A DNA stretch of 64,000 nucleotides, taken from Paraclostridium bifermentans. GTDB lineage: Bacteria > Bacillota > Clostridia > Peptostreptococcales > Peptostreptococcaceae. Shown one piece after another: positions 1-10,448 of this stretch. Both the position numbers and the translations under genes were made by a program. Position 1 is the first letter of the stretch. Each line of letters begins with the position of its first letter. The notes below the pieces were generated by a model that worked only from the letters and a program-made list of their open reading frames with translations, did not search any database and was not told the DNA's origin. Location: positions 248,001 to 312,000 of the forward strand of contig NZ_CP079737.1 in assembly GCF_019916025.1 (NCBI RefSeq), in the 5' to 3' direction.

Positions 1-2
1 TA

Positions 3-962
<960 letters not shown>

Positions 963-978
963 ATTAGGAGGATCTAAC

Positions 979-2739
979 ATGTTAAAAGGGATAAAAAAGA
1001 CTAAAATAGTTTGTACATTAGGACCAGCATCACAAAGCGAGGAAACTTTAACTCAACTTGTAGAAAATGGATTAAACGTATGCAGATTCAACTTCTCTCA
1101 TGGTTCTCATGAAGAGCACAAAGAAAGATTTGATATGGCTAAAAAGGTTAGAGAAAAATTAAATAAACCAGTAGCTATATTATTAGATACTAAAGGTCCA
1201 GAAATAAGAACAGGAAACTTCCAAGATCCAGAGGTTTTATTAGAAGAAGGACAAAAGTTCACAATAACAATGAAAGATGTTGTTGGTACTAAGGAAATGT
1301 GTACAGTAAGTTATAAAGGTCTTGCAGAAGATGTTACTACTGGGGACACTATACTTATAGATGACGGACTAGTTGGTCTTAGAGTAGAGGAAGTAAAAGG
1401 GGAAGAAATACACTGTATAGTTGAAAACTCAGGAATAGTTAAAAACCATAAAGGTGTTAACGTACCAAGAGTAAAAATTAATTTACCTGCTATAACAGAA
1501 AAAGACATAAGTGATATAGAATTTGGTATACAACAAGGTATAGATTACATAGCTGCATCTTTCGTAAGAAAGGCATCAGATGTTTTAGCTATAAGAGAAG
1601 TATTAGAAAATAATAATGCTACAGAGATACAAATAATATCTAAAATAGAAAACCAAGAAGGTGTAGATAATATAGAGGAAATATTAAAAGTTTCTGATGG
1701 TATAATGGTTGCTAGAGGAGACTTAGGTGTTGAAATACCTACAGAAGAAATACCTATAGCTCAAAAAATGATGATAAGAAAATGTAATGAATTAGGTAAA
1801 CCAGTAATAACTGCAACACAAATGTTAGATTCTATGATAAGAAATCCTAGACCTACAAGAGCAGAAGTAACAGACGTTGCAAACGCTATATATGATGGAA
1901 CAGATGCAATAATGTTATCAGGAGAAACTGCAGCTGGTAAATACCCTGTAGAAGCTGTAAAAACAATGGCTACTATAGCTAAGAGAACAGAAGAAACTTT
2001 AAATTACAATGAATTATTAAAAAATAAGAAACTTAACGGAGTAAATGTTACAGATGCTATAAGTCATGCAACATGTACAACTTCAGTAGATTTAAATGCT
2101 TCAGCTATAATAACTTCAACATCTTCAGGACACACAGCTAGAATGGTATCTAAGTTCAGACCGGAATGCCCTATAATAGCTGCTACAAATGATGAAAAAG
2201 TTATGAGAAGATTAGCTTTAACTTGGGGTGTGTATCCTATAATGGCAAGTGAAGCTACAAATACAGACGAAGTTATAGAAAACTCTATAAATGCAGCTAA
2301 AGAAGCTTCTTACTTACAAAATGGAGAATTAGTTGTTATAACTGCAGGAGTTCCAGTTGGAGTTAGCGGAACTACTAACTTAATAAAAGTTCATGTAGTA
2401 AGTGAAGAAATAACTAATGGTATAGGTGTAGGAACTAAAACTGTAGAAGGTAGAGTTAGAATATTTGATAATAAAAATGAAGTTTTAGACTTCGAAGAAG
2501 GCGATATAATAGTAACTCACATGACAGATGCTCATATGAATCCATATATAGAAAAATGTGGGGCTATAATAACTGAAGATGGTGGAATGACATCTCATGC
2601 TGCTATAGTAGGTATAAACTTAGATAAAGCAGTAGTAGTTTCAGCTAAAAATATAATGGATTTAGTAAATGATGGTGAAGTAATCACAGTTGACACAGCT
2701 AGAGGCGTTATATATAGAGGAGCAAGTAGAGTATTATAA
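979..2739 (+). CDS. pyk: pyruvate kinase with C-terminal PEP-utiliser-like domain
   Basis: Pyruvate kinase transfers phosphate from phosphoenolpyruvate to ADP, the last ATP-yielding step of glycolysis. The core shows KIVCTLGPAS at the N-terminus, LLDTKGPEIRTG, the MVARGDLGVE segment and ATQMLDSMI, all typical of the family. The protein is 586 residues long, about 110 longer than the E. coli enzymes. The extra C-terminal domain (from about residue 480) carries GGMTSHAAIVG, which resembles the mobile phosphohistidine domain of PEP-utilising enzymes. This extension is known from Bacillus-type pyruvate kinases. SD AGGAGG lies just before the ATG. It forms a pair with pfkA and is followed by a terminator. 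Confidence 0.97.
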   Translation: MLKGIKKTKIVCTLGPASQSEETLTQLVENGLNVCRFNFSHGSHEEHKERFDMAKKVREKLNKPVAILLDTKGPEIRTGNFQDPEVLLEEGQKFTITMKDVVGTKEMCTVSYKGLAEDVTTGDTILIDDGLVGLRVEEVKGEEIHCIVENSGIVKNHKGVNVPRVKINLPAITEKDISDIEFGIQQGIDYIAASFVRKASDVLAIREVLENNNATEIQIISKIENQEGVDNIEEILKVSDGIMVARGDLGVEIPTEEIPIAQKMMIRKCNELGKPVITATQMLDSMIRNPRPTRAEVTDVANAIYDGTDAIMLSGETAAGKYPVEAVKTMATIAKRTEETLNYNELLKNKKLNGVNVTDAISHATCTTSVDLNASAIITSTSSGHTARMVSKFRPECPIIAATNDEKVMRRLALTWGVYPIMASEATNTDEVIENSINAAKEASYLQNGELVVITAGVPVGVSGTTNLIKVHVVSEEITNGIGVGTKTVEGRVRIFDNKNEVLDFEEGDIIVTHMTDAHMNPYIEKCGAIITEDGGMTSHAAIVGINLDKAVVVSAKNIMDLVNDGEVITVDTARGVIYRGASRVL

Positions 2740-2775
2740 AACTATAAATTTAAAAAATTTGTGCTATATTTAATA

Positions 2776-2803
2776 TAGGGGCTTTATAAGCTCCTATTTT
2801 TTT
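2776..2803 (+). terminator. rho-independent terminator after pfkA-pyk
   Basis: Nine-base-pair hairpin TAGGGGCTT / AAGCTCCTA (one G-U pair) with a three-base loop, followed by seven T. It lies 36 bases after the pyk stop. Confidence 0.85.
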
Positions 2804-2852
2804 GGTAAAATAAGTTTTTGTAGTTTAATTATTATGTTCGGAGGAAAAGTCT

Positions 2853-4211
2853 ATGCTATTAAAAGACAGAGAGTATGAAGTTGACGTTGTTGATATAGGT
2901 CAAGGTGGCGTTGGAATTGGTAAGCATGACGGGTTTACAGTTTTTGTAGATGGTGGCTTGATAAGCGATAAGCTAAAAGTAAAAATAACTAAATCTAAAA
3001 AAAACTATGCAGTTGGAGAAATAGTAGAAATAATAGAAAAATCTCCATTTAGAGTTGAAAGAGTATGCGCAGATAAACTATCTGATTGTGGAGGTTGTCA
3101 AATACAAGAGTTAGACTATCAAAAGCAATTAGACATAAAGACTAATGAAGTAAAGCAAACTATTAGTAGAATCGGTAAATTAAATGATACACTAGTTCAC
3201 CCAACATTAGGAATGGAGAATCCATTCAGATATAGAAACAAAGCTCAGTTTCCAATACAAAAAATAGATGGAAAAACAGTTATAGGTTTTTATAAAAAGA
3301 AGAGTCATGATGTGATTCCTACAGATAAGTGTATAATTCAGCACGATGTAAATGATAAAATAATTAAAATAATAAAAACTTATATAAAAGCTTATAATGT
3401 TAGTATATACGATGAAAAGACTCATACAGGAGTATTAAGACATTTAGTAACTAAAGTTGGATTTGAAACTAAAGAGGTAATGGTTGTTTTAGTAGCGAAC
3501 GGAAAGAAACTTCCATATTTAAATGAATTAGCCTCAGTATTAAAAGAAAATGTACCAGGGTTTAAGACTCTTGTTTTAAATACAAATAGAGAAAAAACTA
3601 ATGTAATTTTAGGAAAAGAAAACAAAGTTATATATGGTGATGGGAAGATAAATGACTATATAGGAGATTTAGTTTTTGAAATTTCTCCATTATCGTTTTT
3701 CCAAGTTAATCCATCACAGACGGAAGTTTTATATAATAAAGCATTAGAATATGCTGATTTAAAAGAAAATGACACAGTATTTGATATTTACTGCGGAATA
3801 GGAACAATATCTTTATTTTTAGCTCAAAAAGCAAAAAAGGTTTATGGTGTTGAAATTGTTGGAGATGCTATAAAAGATGCTAAAATAAACGCGAAATTAA
3901 ATAAGCTAGAAAACACAGAATTCTTTGTAGGTAAAGCAGAGGAAGTAGTTCCTAAGTTATACAAAGAAGGTAAAACAGCTAATGTAGTAGTTGTAGACCC
4001 ACCTAGAAAGGGATGTGAAGAATCAGTATTAGATACTATAGTATCTATGGAACCTGATAAAGTGGTATATGTATCGTGTAATCCATCAACTTTAGCTAGA
4101 GATTTAGCTTATTTAGATGAAAGAGGATATAAATGTAAAGAAATTCAACCAGTAGACATGTTCCCACATACTATGCACGTTGAATCTGTAGCATTATTAT
4201 GCCGTGATTAG
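2853..4211 (+). CDS. rlmD: 23S rRNA (uracil-C5)-methyltransferase, RlmD/RlmCD (RumA) family
   Basis: SAM-dependent methyltransferase of the RumA family that makes 5-methyluridine in 23S rRNA. Residues 1-60 form a TRAM RNA-binding domain. Cysteines C72, C79, C82 and C160 match the [4Fe-4S] cluster pattern of RumA (C-x6-C-x2-C, then a distant cysteine). The C-terminal half has the SAM-binding stretch VFDIYCGIGTISLFLA, the DPPRKGC motif and the catalytic cysteine region VSCNPSTLARD. At 452 residues the length is normal. SD GGAGG precedes the ATG by about eight bases. Whether it modifies U747, U1939 or both (as Bacillus RlmCD does) cannot be read from the sequence. Confidence 0.93.
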   Translation: MLLKDREYEVDVVDIGQGGVGIGKHDGFTVFVDGGLISDKLKVKITKSKKNYAVGEIVEIIEKSPFRVERVCADKLSDCGGCQIQELDYQKQLDIKTNEVKQTISRIGKLNDTLVHPTLGMENPFRYRNKAQFPIQKIDGKTVIGFYKKKSHDVIPTDKCIIQHDVNDKIIKIIKTYIKAYNVSIYDEKTHTGVLRHLVTKVGFETKEVMVVLVANGKKLPYLNELASVLKENVPGFKTLVLNTNREKTNVILGKENKVIYGDGKINDYIGDLVFEISPLSFFQVNPSQTEVLYNKALEYADLKENDTVFDIYCGIGTISLFLAQKAKKVYGVEIVGDAIKDAKINAKLNKLENTEFFVGKAEEVVPKLYKEGKTANVVVVDPPRKGCEESVLDTIVSMEPDKVVYVSCNPSTLARDLAYLDERGYKCKEIQPVDMFPHTMHVESVALLCRD

Positions 4212-4234
4212 TAAATTAAATTAATATATATAAT

Positions 4235-4279
4235 AAAAGGCTATCTTAAGTCACTTTATGTGATTTAAGATAGCCTTTT
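4235..4279. terminator. bidirectional terminator between rlmD and ldhA
   Basis: Long hairpin with arms AAAGGCTATCTTAAGTCAC and, after the loop, GTGATTTAAGATAGCCTTT, flanked by A-rich and T-rich ends. It sits between two convergent genes and can serve both strands. Confidence 0.85.
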
Positions 4280-4315
4280 AAGTTTATAAATTTATTTAAA
4301 TATAGCTAAAAGATA

Positions 4316-5332
4316 TTAAGCATTTACAAGTTTTAACACATTATTAACGCTATCACCAGTAGCTAAAACTTCTTTTACACAATTTAATGCAGTACTTACT
4401 AAATTATCAACTGCAGTAGTAGTAAAATAGCCTATATGATGAGTAAATAGTACATTTTCCATATTTAATAATTTCTTTACTTGAGGATCAGTAAGGTCAT
4501 GATGAGGTATTACTTTGTTTAAGAAAGTACCTTCAGTTTCAAATGTGTCTAAAGCAGCAGCACATAGATCTTTATTTTCTAAAGCTTCAATTAAATCGTC
4601 TGTACAAACAACTCCACCTCTACCCGTATTAACTAAAAAAGCATCTTTTTTCATTAATTTAAGGTTATCTTTATTTATCATGTGTTTTGTATTTTCATTA
4701 AGAGGTGTGTGTAAAGACACAACGTCAGCTTCTTTCATAAGATCATCTAAAGAATCTTTATAAGTTAAAATTTCTTTTAGATCTTCGTTAGGATAAGCAT
4801 CATATGCTATAACATTTGCACCTAGTCCTTTGAATAACTTAGCTGCAGTTGAACCTATCTTACCTGTACCTACTATACCTACTGTAGTAGATCTAATTTC
4901 TCTTGCAATTAAATTAGCTGACCATCTAAAGTCCCCAGTATTAACATTTCTATTAATAAGGTGCATGTTTCTCAGGAGATTCATTGTCTGAGTTACCGCA
5001 AGTTCTGCTACTGAGTTTGGTGAATAAGCAGGTACATTAGTTATAACTAAATCATTTTTAGTAGCTTGGTCTAAATCAATCATATCAAAACCAGCTGCTC
5101 TAGAAGCTATTTGTTTTATTCCAAATTCTTTTAATTTTTCATAAATTATAGCGTCATCAATTGGATTAGTTTGTTGAATAGAAATTCCGTCGTATCCTTT
5201 AGCTTTGTCAACAGTCACTGATGATAAGCCTTCTTCAATTGTATCGACTTGAACATTGTTCCCATTCTCCTCAATCCATTTTGCTATTGCAGGTAATTCA
5301 TGTTCACGTGTACTAAACATTAATATTTTCAT
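4316..5332 (-). CDS. ldhA: D-2-hydroxyacid dehydrogenase (2-oxoisocaproate or aryl-2-oxoacid reductase), LdhA-like
   Basis: NAD-dependent D-isomer-specific 2-hydroxyacid dehydrogenase. In Clostridioides difficile the LdhA beside hadA reduces 2-oxoisocaproate, from leucine deamination, to (R)-2-hydroxyisocaproate, the substrate of the dehydratase encoded next door. The catalytic arginine region is IASRAAGFDMID (about 76-86), the NAD-binding glycine motif VGIVGTGKIG is at 151-160, and the catalytic histidine region is LFTHHIGYFT near the C-terminus. Length is 338 residues. It starts at ATG after a GGGGG-rich SD. As I recall, ldhA in C. difficile is co-directional with hadA; here it is divergent and has its own sigma-A-type promoter. 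Substrate (leucine- or phenylalanine-derived) is not decidable from sequence alone. Confidence 0.9.
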   Translation of the reverse strand: MKILMFSTREHELPAIAKWIEENGNNVQVDTIEEGLSSVTVDKAKGYDGISIQQTNPIDDAIIYEKLKEFGIKQIASRAAGFDMIDLDQATKNDLVITNVPAYSPNSVAELAVTQTMNLLRNMHLINRNVNTGDFRWSANLIAREIRSTTVGIVGTGKIGSTAAKLFKGLGANVIAYDAYPNEDLKEILTYKDSLDDLMKEADVVSLHTPLNENTKHMINKDNLKLMKKDAFLVNTGRGGVVCTDDLIEALENKDLCAAALDTFETEGTFLNKVIPHHDLTDPQVKKLLNMENVLFTHHIGYFTTTAVDNLVSTALNCVKEVLATGDSVNNVLKLVNA

Positions 5333-5432
5333 ATTAAAGCCCCCTTATTTTTTAATAGACAAGCTATTATACAATTAAAAAAGTAATATAAATAAAACAC
5401 TATAACAATATATTTATATGAGTAGCTCATCT

Positions 5433-5460
5433 ATTATAATAATTATTTATATAATGACAA
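5433..5460 (-). promoter_or_regulatory. sigma-A-type promoter for ldhA
   Basis: On the minus strand TTGTCA (5455-5460) is followed after 16 bases by TATAAT (5433-5438). A small palindrome ATGAG-TAG-CTCAT (5418-5430) lies just downstream, near the expected transcription start. Confidence 0.6.
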
Positions 5461-5496
5461 CTTATAGTCAAAATATAAAAAAGCACATAACTATAA

Positions 5497-5570
5497 ATAG
5501 CATATAGAAATTAAATAATTAACTAACAATATGCTATTATGATTAAATCATAACATACACTTAGTTAATT
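5497..5570. repeat. crossing inverted repeats in the ldhA-hadA divergent region
   Basis: Two perfect 10-base inverted repeats are arranged in crossing order. AATAGCATAT (5497-5506) pairs with ATATGCTATT (5529-5538). AATTAACTAA (5517-5526) pairs with TTAGTTAATT (5561-5570). A 15-base palindrome TATGATT-A-AATCATA (5538-5552) lies between the second arms. The block is upstream of the ldhA -35 box and upstream of the hadA activator sites. It is probably an operator region; the protein that binds it is unknown. With the surrounding promoters this accounts for much of the 576-base gap between ldhA and hadA. Confidence 0.55.
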
Positions 5571-5649
5571 TTACAACAATCTAAATGGATAAATTTTCAA
5601 TCAAATTTAAATGAAATATATATTTAAAAAATAGTGAAAATAAAAAGTC

Positions 5650-5683
5650 TTGCAAATTGCAACACTCTAGAGGTATTTTGCAA
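5650..5683 (+). promoter_or_regulatory. putative upstream activator sites for the had operon
   Basis: Three copies of the self-complementary hexamer TTGCAA occur at 5650-5655, 5657-5662 and 5678-5683. They lie about 90-120 bases upstream of the -24 element. This is the usual position for an enhancer-binding activator of sigma-54 RNA polymerase. The candidate activator is the gene at 13810-15444. The assignment is inferred from position and symmetry only. Confidence 0.45.
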
Positions 5684-5770
5684 TGAAAATTAGATTGATT
5701 AATAAAAATATAAAAAAATAAAACATAAGAGAATGTGTAAAAATTAACTATTTGATTAAAAAAATAACTT

Positions 5771-5788
5771 TTGGCACGATAAATGCTT
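5771..5788 (+). promoter_or_regulatory. sigma-54 (-24/-12) promoter of hadAIBC-acdB-etfBA
   Basis: TTGGCACGATAAATGCTT matches the sigma-54 consensus TGGCAC-N5-TTGC. The invariant GG (5773-5774) and GC (5785-5786) are separated by exactly ten bases. Transcription would start near 5798, leaving a leader of about 110 bases before hadA. Confidence 0.82.
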
Positions 5789-5908
5789 AACAATATAGGT
5801 ATCAAAATAAAATTTATCTCAAAAGTTTTTAAAACTTATTATTAGAATTATTAATTATTAAATTAAATTAAATATTATATGATGTTTATAATTATAGGAG
5901 GTTGAGTT

Positions 5909-7141
5909 ATGGATAATAAAGCATTACTAAAAGGTGTTAGGGTTGTTGAATTATCAAGTTTCGTAGCAGCTCCTTGCTGCGCCAAATTACTTGGAGATTG
6001 GGGCGCAGAAGTAATTAAGATAGAGCCACTTGGTGGAGATGGAATAAGAGTTATGGGTGGAACTTTCAAATCTCCATGTACAGATGAAGAAAATCCAATG
6101 TATGAATTAGAGAATGGAAATAAAAAAGGTATAAGTGTAAATGTAAAAACAAAAGAAGGAGTAGAAATAATTCATAAGCTTTTAGCTAAAGCTGATATAT
6201 TTATTACTAATGTTAGAGAACAAGCTCTTTCAAAAATAGGTCTTACTTATGATCAATTAAAAGATGAATTCCCTGCTCTTATACATGCTCATATACTTGG
6301 ATATGGAGAAAATGGACCATTAAAAGATAAACCAGGATTTGACTATACAGCATATTTTGCAAGAGGTGGAGTTAGTCAATCTCTTATGGAAAAAGGAACT
6401 TCTCCTTGTAATACAGCAGCAGCATTTGGAGATCACTATGCAGGAGTTTCATTAACAGCAGGTATCTTAGCAGCTCTTTACAAAAAACAAATGACAGGTG
6501 AAGGGGATAGAGTAACAGTAAGTTTATACCATACAGCACTTTATGGAATGGGAATGATGATTACTACAGCTCAATATGGAAATAAAATGCCTATATCAAG
6601 AGCTAATCCAAATAGTCCACTTATGACTACTTATAAATGTAAAGATGGTAAATGGATACAACTTGCATTAATTCAATATAATAAATGGCTTCCAAAATTC
6701 TGTAACGTTATAAATAGACCAGAAATAATGGAAGATGAAAGATTCAATGATATAAAAGTAATGCCATTACACGTTGATGAAATGGTTGAAATAGTTGGAG
6801 AAGCAATGCTTGAGAAAACATTAGATGAATGGTCAGCATTATTAGAAGAAGCAGACCTTCCATTTGAAAAAGTTCAAAGTTGTGAAGATATACTTGAAGA
6901 TGAGCAAGCTTGGGCAAACGATTTTCTATTTAAAACTAAATATGCAAATGGAAATGAAGGTGTGTTAGTAAACGGGCCAGTTAAGTTTAAAACTATGGGA
7001 ATAAAAGAATATACACCAGCTCCAAGAGTAGGAGAGCATACAGAAGAAGTTCTTAAAGAGTTAGGTTATACAGAAGAAGAAATATTAAACATGGTTAACT
7101 CTCAAGCTGTTAAGTTAGATGATTCAAAAGAGCTAGTTTAG
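5909..7141 (+). CDS. hadA: 2-hydroxyacyl-CoA transferase (family III), HadA/FldA-like
   Basis: Family III CoA-transferase. It moves CoA from the unsaturated acyl-CoA product onto the 2-hydroxyacid (2-hydroxyisocaproate for HadA, phenyllactate for FldA), so the substrate is activated without ATP use. The N-terminus has GVRVVELSSFVAAPCCAKLLGDWGAEVIKIE, the CoA-binding opening of the family. The catalytic aspartate is expected at D175 in AAFGDHYAGVSL. Length is 410 residues. SD AGGAGG precedes the ATG. It is the first gene of the sigma-54-driven operon and is followed by hadI after 21 bases. HadA is the more likely identity in this lineage; FldA remains possible. Confidence 0.9.
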   Translation: MDNKALLKGVRVVELSSFVAAPCCAKLLGDWGAEVIKIEPLGGDGIRVMGGTFKSPCTDEENPMYELENGNKKGISVNVKTKEGVEIIHKLLAKADIFITNVREQALSKIGLTYDQLKDEFPALIHAHILGYGENGPLKDKPGFDYTAYFARGGVSQSLMEKGTSPCNTAAAFGDHYAGVSLTAGILAALYKKQMTGEGDRVTVSLYHTALYGMGMMITTAQYGNKMPISRANPNSPLMTTYKCKDGKWIQLALIQYNKWLPKFCNVINRPEIMEDERFNDIKVMPLHVDEMVEIVGEAMLEKTLDEWSALLEEADLPFEKVQSCEDILEDEQAWANDFLFKTKYANGNEGVLVNGPVKFKTMGIKEYTPAPRVGEHTEEVLKELGYTEEEILNMVNSQAVKLDDSKELV

Positions 7142-7162
7142 AGATAAAAAGGGGCGCTCAAA

Positions 7163-7939
7163 ATGTACACAATGGGATTAGATATAGGGTCAACTGCATC
7201 TAAAGGACTTATTTTAAAAGATGGAAAAGAAATAGTAGCTTACTCTACAATATCTTCAGGAACTGGAACTAGCGGGCCTGCTAGAGTTCTTGAAGATTTG
7301 TATAAAAAGCTTAATATAAAAGGTTCTGATATTCAAAATACTGTAGTAACTGGTTATGGGCGTATGAAATACGCTGAAACTCATAAACAAATAAGTGAAT
7401 TAAGTTGTCATACTAAGGGTGTAAAATTTTTAGTACCTACAGCTAGAACAGTAATAGATATCGGAGGGCAAGATGCTAAAGCACTTAAGTTAGATAATAA
7501 CGGGGTTATGTTAAACTTCCTAATGAACGATAAATGTGCAGCAGGTACTGGTAGATTTTTAGATGTTATGGCAAAAATCGTTGAAGTGGATGTATCTGAT
7601 CTTGGAGATATATCAATGAGATCTCAAAATGAAGTATCCATAAGTAATACATGCACAGTTTTTGCAGAATCAGAAGTTATATCACATTTATCAAATGATA
7701 TAGCTATAGAGGATATAGTTGCAGGAATACATACTTCAGTTGCTAAAAGGGTTGCCAGTTTGGTAAAGCGACTTGGAGTTAAAGAGGATGTAGTTATGGT
7801 TGGAGGAGTTGCTAAAAATTCAGGCGTCGTTAAAGCTATGGAAAGAGAGTTAGGGACTAATATAATAGTTCCTGAGATACCTCAACTTACAGGTGCCTTA
7901 GGAGCAGCTATATATGCCTACAATGAAACAAAAAAATAA
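7163..7939 (+). CDS. hadI: activator ATPase of 2-hydroxyacyl-CoA dehydratase
   Basis: Member of the BadF/BadG/BcrA/HgdC ATPase family. The homodimer holds one [4Fe-4S] cluster between its subunits and uses ATP to inject a low-potential electron into the HadBC dehydratase. Visible signatures are the actin-like phosphate loop MGLDIGSTASKG (5-15), DIGGQDAK (99-106), and the two cluster cysteines C125 (NDKCAAGTG) and C164 (SNTCTVFAESE). Length is 258 residues, close to known activators (about 260). SD AAGGGG lies before the ATG. Catalytic turnover of HadBC needs this protein only in small amounts. Confidence 0.95.
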   Translation: MYTMGLDIGSTASKGLILKDGKEIVAYSTISSGTGTSGPARVLEDLYKKLNIKGSDIQNTVVTGYGRMKYAETHKQISELSCHTKGVKFLVPTARTVIDIGGQDAKALKLDNNGVMLNFLMNDKCAAGTGRFLDVMAKIVEVDVSDLGDISMRSQNEVSISNTCTVFAESEVISHLSNDIAIEDIVAGIHTSVAKRVASLVKRLGVKEDVVMVGGVAKNSGVVKAMERELGTNIIVPEIPQLTGALGAAIYAYNETKK

Positions 7940-7957
7940 TAGTAAAGAGGGATGAAA

Positions 7958-9184
7958 ATGTCTGAAAAAAAAGATGCTAAAACAGTAATAAATGAGCTCT
8001 TAGCTCAACAGTATGCAAATGCTTTTAAAGCTAAAGAAGAAGGTAGACCTGTTGGTTGGTCAACTTCAGTATTTCCTCAAGAATTAGCAGAGGTATTTGA
8101 TTTAAATTTATGTTATCCAGAAAATCAAGCAGCAGGAGTAGCTGCAAAAAAAGAATCATTAGATTTATGCGAAAGATCAGAAGCTCAAGGGTATTCTATA
8201 GATTTATGTGCTTATGCTAGAACAAATTTTGGTTTTTTAGAAAAAGGAAAAAGTGATACTTTAGATATGCCACAGCCAGACTTTTTACTATGTTGCAACA
8301 ATATATGTAACCAAGTAATAAAATGGTATGAAAATATATCAAAAGAGTTAAATATACCTATGATAATGATAGATTTACCTTTCAATGATGAAGATCATGT
8401 TACAGATGAAAGGGTTGAATATATAAAAGCTCAATTCCAAGAAGCTATAACACAACTTGAAAAAATATCAGGCAAAAAATTTGATCCTAAAAAGTTTGAA
8501 GATGTAATGAAGACATCTGCTGAGAATGGTAGACTTTGGAAATACTCAATGAGTTTACCTGAAGGTTCAAATCCATCTCCAATGAATGGATTTGATTTAT
8601 TCACTTATATGGCAGTAATCGTTTGTGCAAGAGGTAAAAAGGAAACTACAGAAGCATTTAAACTTTTAATAGATGAATTAGAAGAAAATAAGAAAAATAA
8701 AGTCTCTACATTTAGAGGAGAAGAAAAATATAGAATAATGATGGAAGGAATTCCTTGTTGGCCTTATATAGGATATAAAATGAAAACACTAGCTAAATAT
8801 GGCGTTAATATGACAGGTAGTGTTTACCCACATGCATGGGCTCTTCAATATGAAGTTAATGATTTAGATGGAATGGCAAGAGCTTATAGTGGAATGTTCA
8901 ATAATGTTAACTTAGATCAAATGACAGAGTTTAGAGTTAATTCATTAAGAGATGGTAAATGTGATGGAGCTTTCTATCATATGAATAGAAGCTGTAAGCT
9001 TATGAGTTTAATTCAGTATGAAATGCAAAGAAAAACTGAAGAGATTACAGGAATACCATCAGCTGGTTTTGATGGAGACCAAGCAGATCCTAGAGGATTT
9101 ACTAAGGCTCAATTTGAAACTAGAATACAAGGTCTAGTTGAAGTTATGGATGAGAGAAAAAATCTTAACAGAGGTGAAATATAA
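7958..9184 (+). CDS. hadB: 2-hydroxyacyl-CoA dehydratase, alpha subunit
   Basis: Subunit of the radical-type (R)-2-hydroxyacyl-CoA dehydratase, which removes water from the hydroxyacyl-CoA through a ketyl radical. It belongs to the HgdB/FldB family (2-hydroxyglutaryl-CoA dehydratase D-component fold). Cysteines likely to bind the [4Fe-4S] cluster occur in DLCAYAR and in [11 protein letters not shown]. Two ATGs compete, at 7952 and 7958. I chose 7958 because SD AGAGGG is only one base from the first. This gives 408 residues, the length I recall for C. difficile HadB. The stop overlaps the hadC start by one base, which suggests translational coupling. Confidence 0.93.
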   Translation: MSEKKDAKTVINELLAQQYANAFKAKEEGRPVGWSTSVFPQELAEVFDLNLCYPENQAAGVAAKKESLDLCERSEAQGYSIDLCAYARTNFGFLEKGKSDTLDMPQPDFLLCCNNICNQVIKWYENISKELNIPMIMIDLPFNDEDHVTDERVEYIKAQFQEAITQLEKISGKKFDPKKFEDVMKTSAENGRLWKYSMSLPEGSNPSPMNGFDLFTYMAVIVCARGKKETTEAFKLLIDELEENKKNKVSTFRGEEKYRIMMEGIPCWPYIGYKMKTLAKYGVNMTGSVYPHAWALQYEVNDLDGMARAYSGMFNNVNLDQMTEFRVNSLRDGKCDGAFYHMNRSCKLMSLIQYEMQRKTEEITGIPSAGFDGDQADPRGFTKAQFETRIQGLVEVMDERKNLNRGEI

Positions 9185-10311
9185 TGGAAGCTATGTTAGC
9201 AAGAATGCAAGAGGTAATTGATAATCCAAATGAGGTTATCAAAAAATTTAAAAAAGATACTGGAAATAAAGCTATAGGATGTTTCCCAGTTTACTGTCCA
9301 GAAGAAATAATCCATGCAGCAGGAATGTTTCCTGTAGGTATATGGGGTGGACATACTGAATTAGATCTAGCAAAACAGTATTTTCCAGCATTTGCATGTT
9401 CAATAATGCAATCATCTCTAGAATATGGACTTAAAGGAGCTTACAATGAACTTTCAGCTGTTATAATACCTGGAATGTGCGATACATTAATATGTTTAGG
9501 TCAAAACTGGAAGGTAGCAGTTCCACAAGTACCTTATATAGCTTTAGTTTATCCACAAAATAGAAAACTAGATTCAGGGGTAACATACTTAGTTAATGAA
9601 TTTAAACATGTAAAAAAAGAATTAGAAAAAATATGTGGTCATGAAATAACAGAAGAAAAATTACATGAAAGTATAGAAGTTTACAATGAACATAGAAGAG
9701 TAATGCAAGAGTTTGTAGCGTTAGCTCCTAAGTATTCAAAAACAATAAAACCTTCAGTTAGAAACTTAGTTATAAAAAGCGGATTCTTTATGAGAAAAGA
9801 GGAACATACTGATTTAGTTAAAAACCTTATATCTAAACTAAATAAAATGCAAGTTGAAGAATGTACAGGAAGCAAAGTTGTACTTACTGGTATATCACTG
9901 GACTCAAAAGATATCTTAGAGATATTAGAAGAAAATAATATAACAGTTGTTGCAGATGATTTAGCTCAAGAATCTAGACAATTTAGAACTTTAGTTCCAG
10001 ATGGAAAAGATGCTTTAGAAAGATTAGCAAGACAATGGTCAAATGTAGAAGGCTGTTCATTAGCTTATGATCCAGATAAAAAACGTGGTTCTATGATAGC
10101 TGATGAAGTAAAAGCTAAAGGAGCAGATGGGGTAGTATTCTGTATGATGAAATTCTGTGATCCAGAGGAATATGATTATCCAGTAGTTAAAAAGGATATA
10201 GAATCAAGTGATATTCCTACTTTATATATAGAAGTAGATCAACAGACATCAAACAATGAGCAAGTAAGAACTCGTGTGCAAGCCTTCTCTGAGATGCTTA
10301 GCTTCGCCTAA
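9184..10311 (+). CDS. hadC: 2-hydroxyacyl-CoA dehydratase, beta subunit
   Basis: Second subunit of the heterodimeric 2-hydroxyacyl-CoA dehydratase and homologous to hadB. It shares the HgdB-like fold, with early [26 protein letters not shown]. The cysteines in [14 protein letters not shown] and [17 protein letters not shown] are probable cluster ligands. Near the C-terminus [15 protein letters not shown] matches the last conserved block of the family. Length is 375 residues. Its ATG overlaps the hadB stop. A hairpin separates it from acdB. Confidence 0.93.
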   Translation: MEAMLARMQEVIDNPNEVIKKFKKDTGNKAIGCFPVYCPEEIIHAAGMFPVGIWGGHTELDLAKQYFPAFACSIMQSSLEYGLKGAYNELSAVIIPGMCDTLICLGQNWKVAVPQVPYIALVYPQNRKLDSGVTYLVNEFKHVKKELEKICGHEITEEKLHESIEVYNEHRRVMQEFVALAPKYSKTIKPSVRNLVIKSGFFMRKEEHTDLVKNLISKLNKMQVEECTGSKVVLTGISLDSKDILEILEENNITVVADDLAQESRQFRTLVPDGKDALERLARQWSNVEGCSLAYDPDKKRGSMIADEVKAKGADGVVFCMMKFCDPEEYDYPVVKKDIESSDIPTLYIEVDQQTSNNEQVRTRVQAFSEMLSFA

Positions 10312-10330
10312 AATTTATATTTGTAACAAG

Positions 10331-10401
10331 CGAAATCTTTATATTTAATAAACTAAATAGATGCATTGATTATAGGAATTATTTATAAGGATTTCGTTTT
10401 T
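10331..10401 (+). terminator. intra-operon hairpin with T-run between hadC and acdB
   Basis: CGAAATCTTTATA (10331-10343) can pair over 13 positions, with one G-U, to TATAAGGATTTCG (10384-10396), followed by TTTTT. The loop is about 40 bases. It looks like a partial terminator or a processing site that could lower acdB-etfBA expression relative to hadAIBC. Confidence 0.5.
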
Positions 10402-10448
10402 AATAATATCTCATATCAAAAATTTTAGAATATAAAATGGAGGAGAAT

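Noticed and set aside
5590-5604. CodY box upstream of hadA
   Set aside because: AATTTTCAATCAAAT has at least four mismatches to the consensus, which is expected by chance in such AT-rich DNA.
5581-5805. Minus-strand reading frame in the ldhA-hadA gap
   Set aside because: Low-complexity phenylalanine- and isoleucine-rich translation of AT-rich DNA. It overlaps the sigma-54 promoter and its activator sites.
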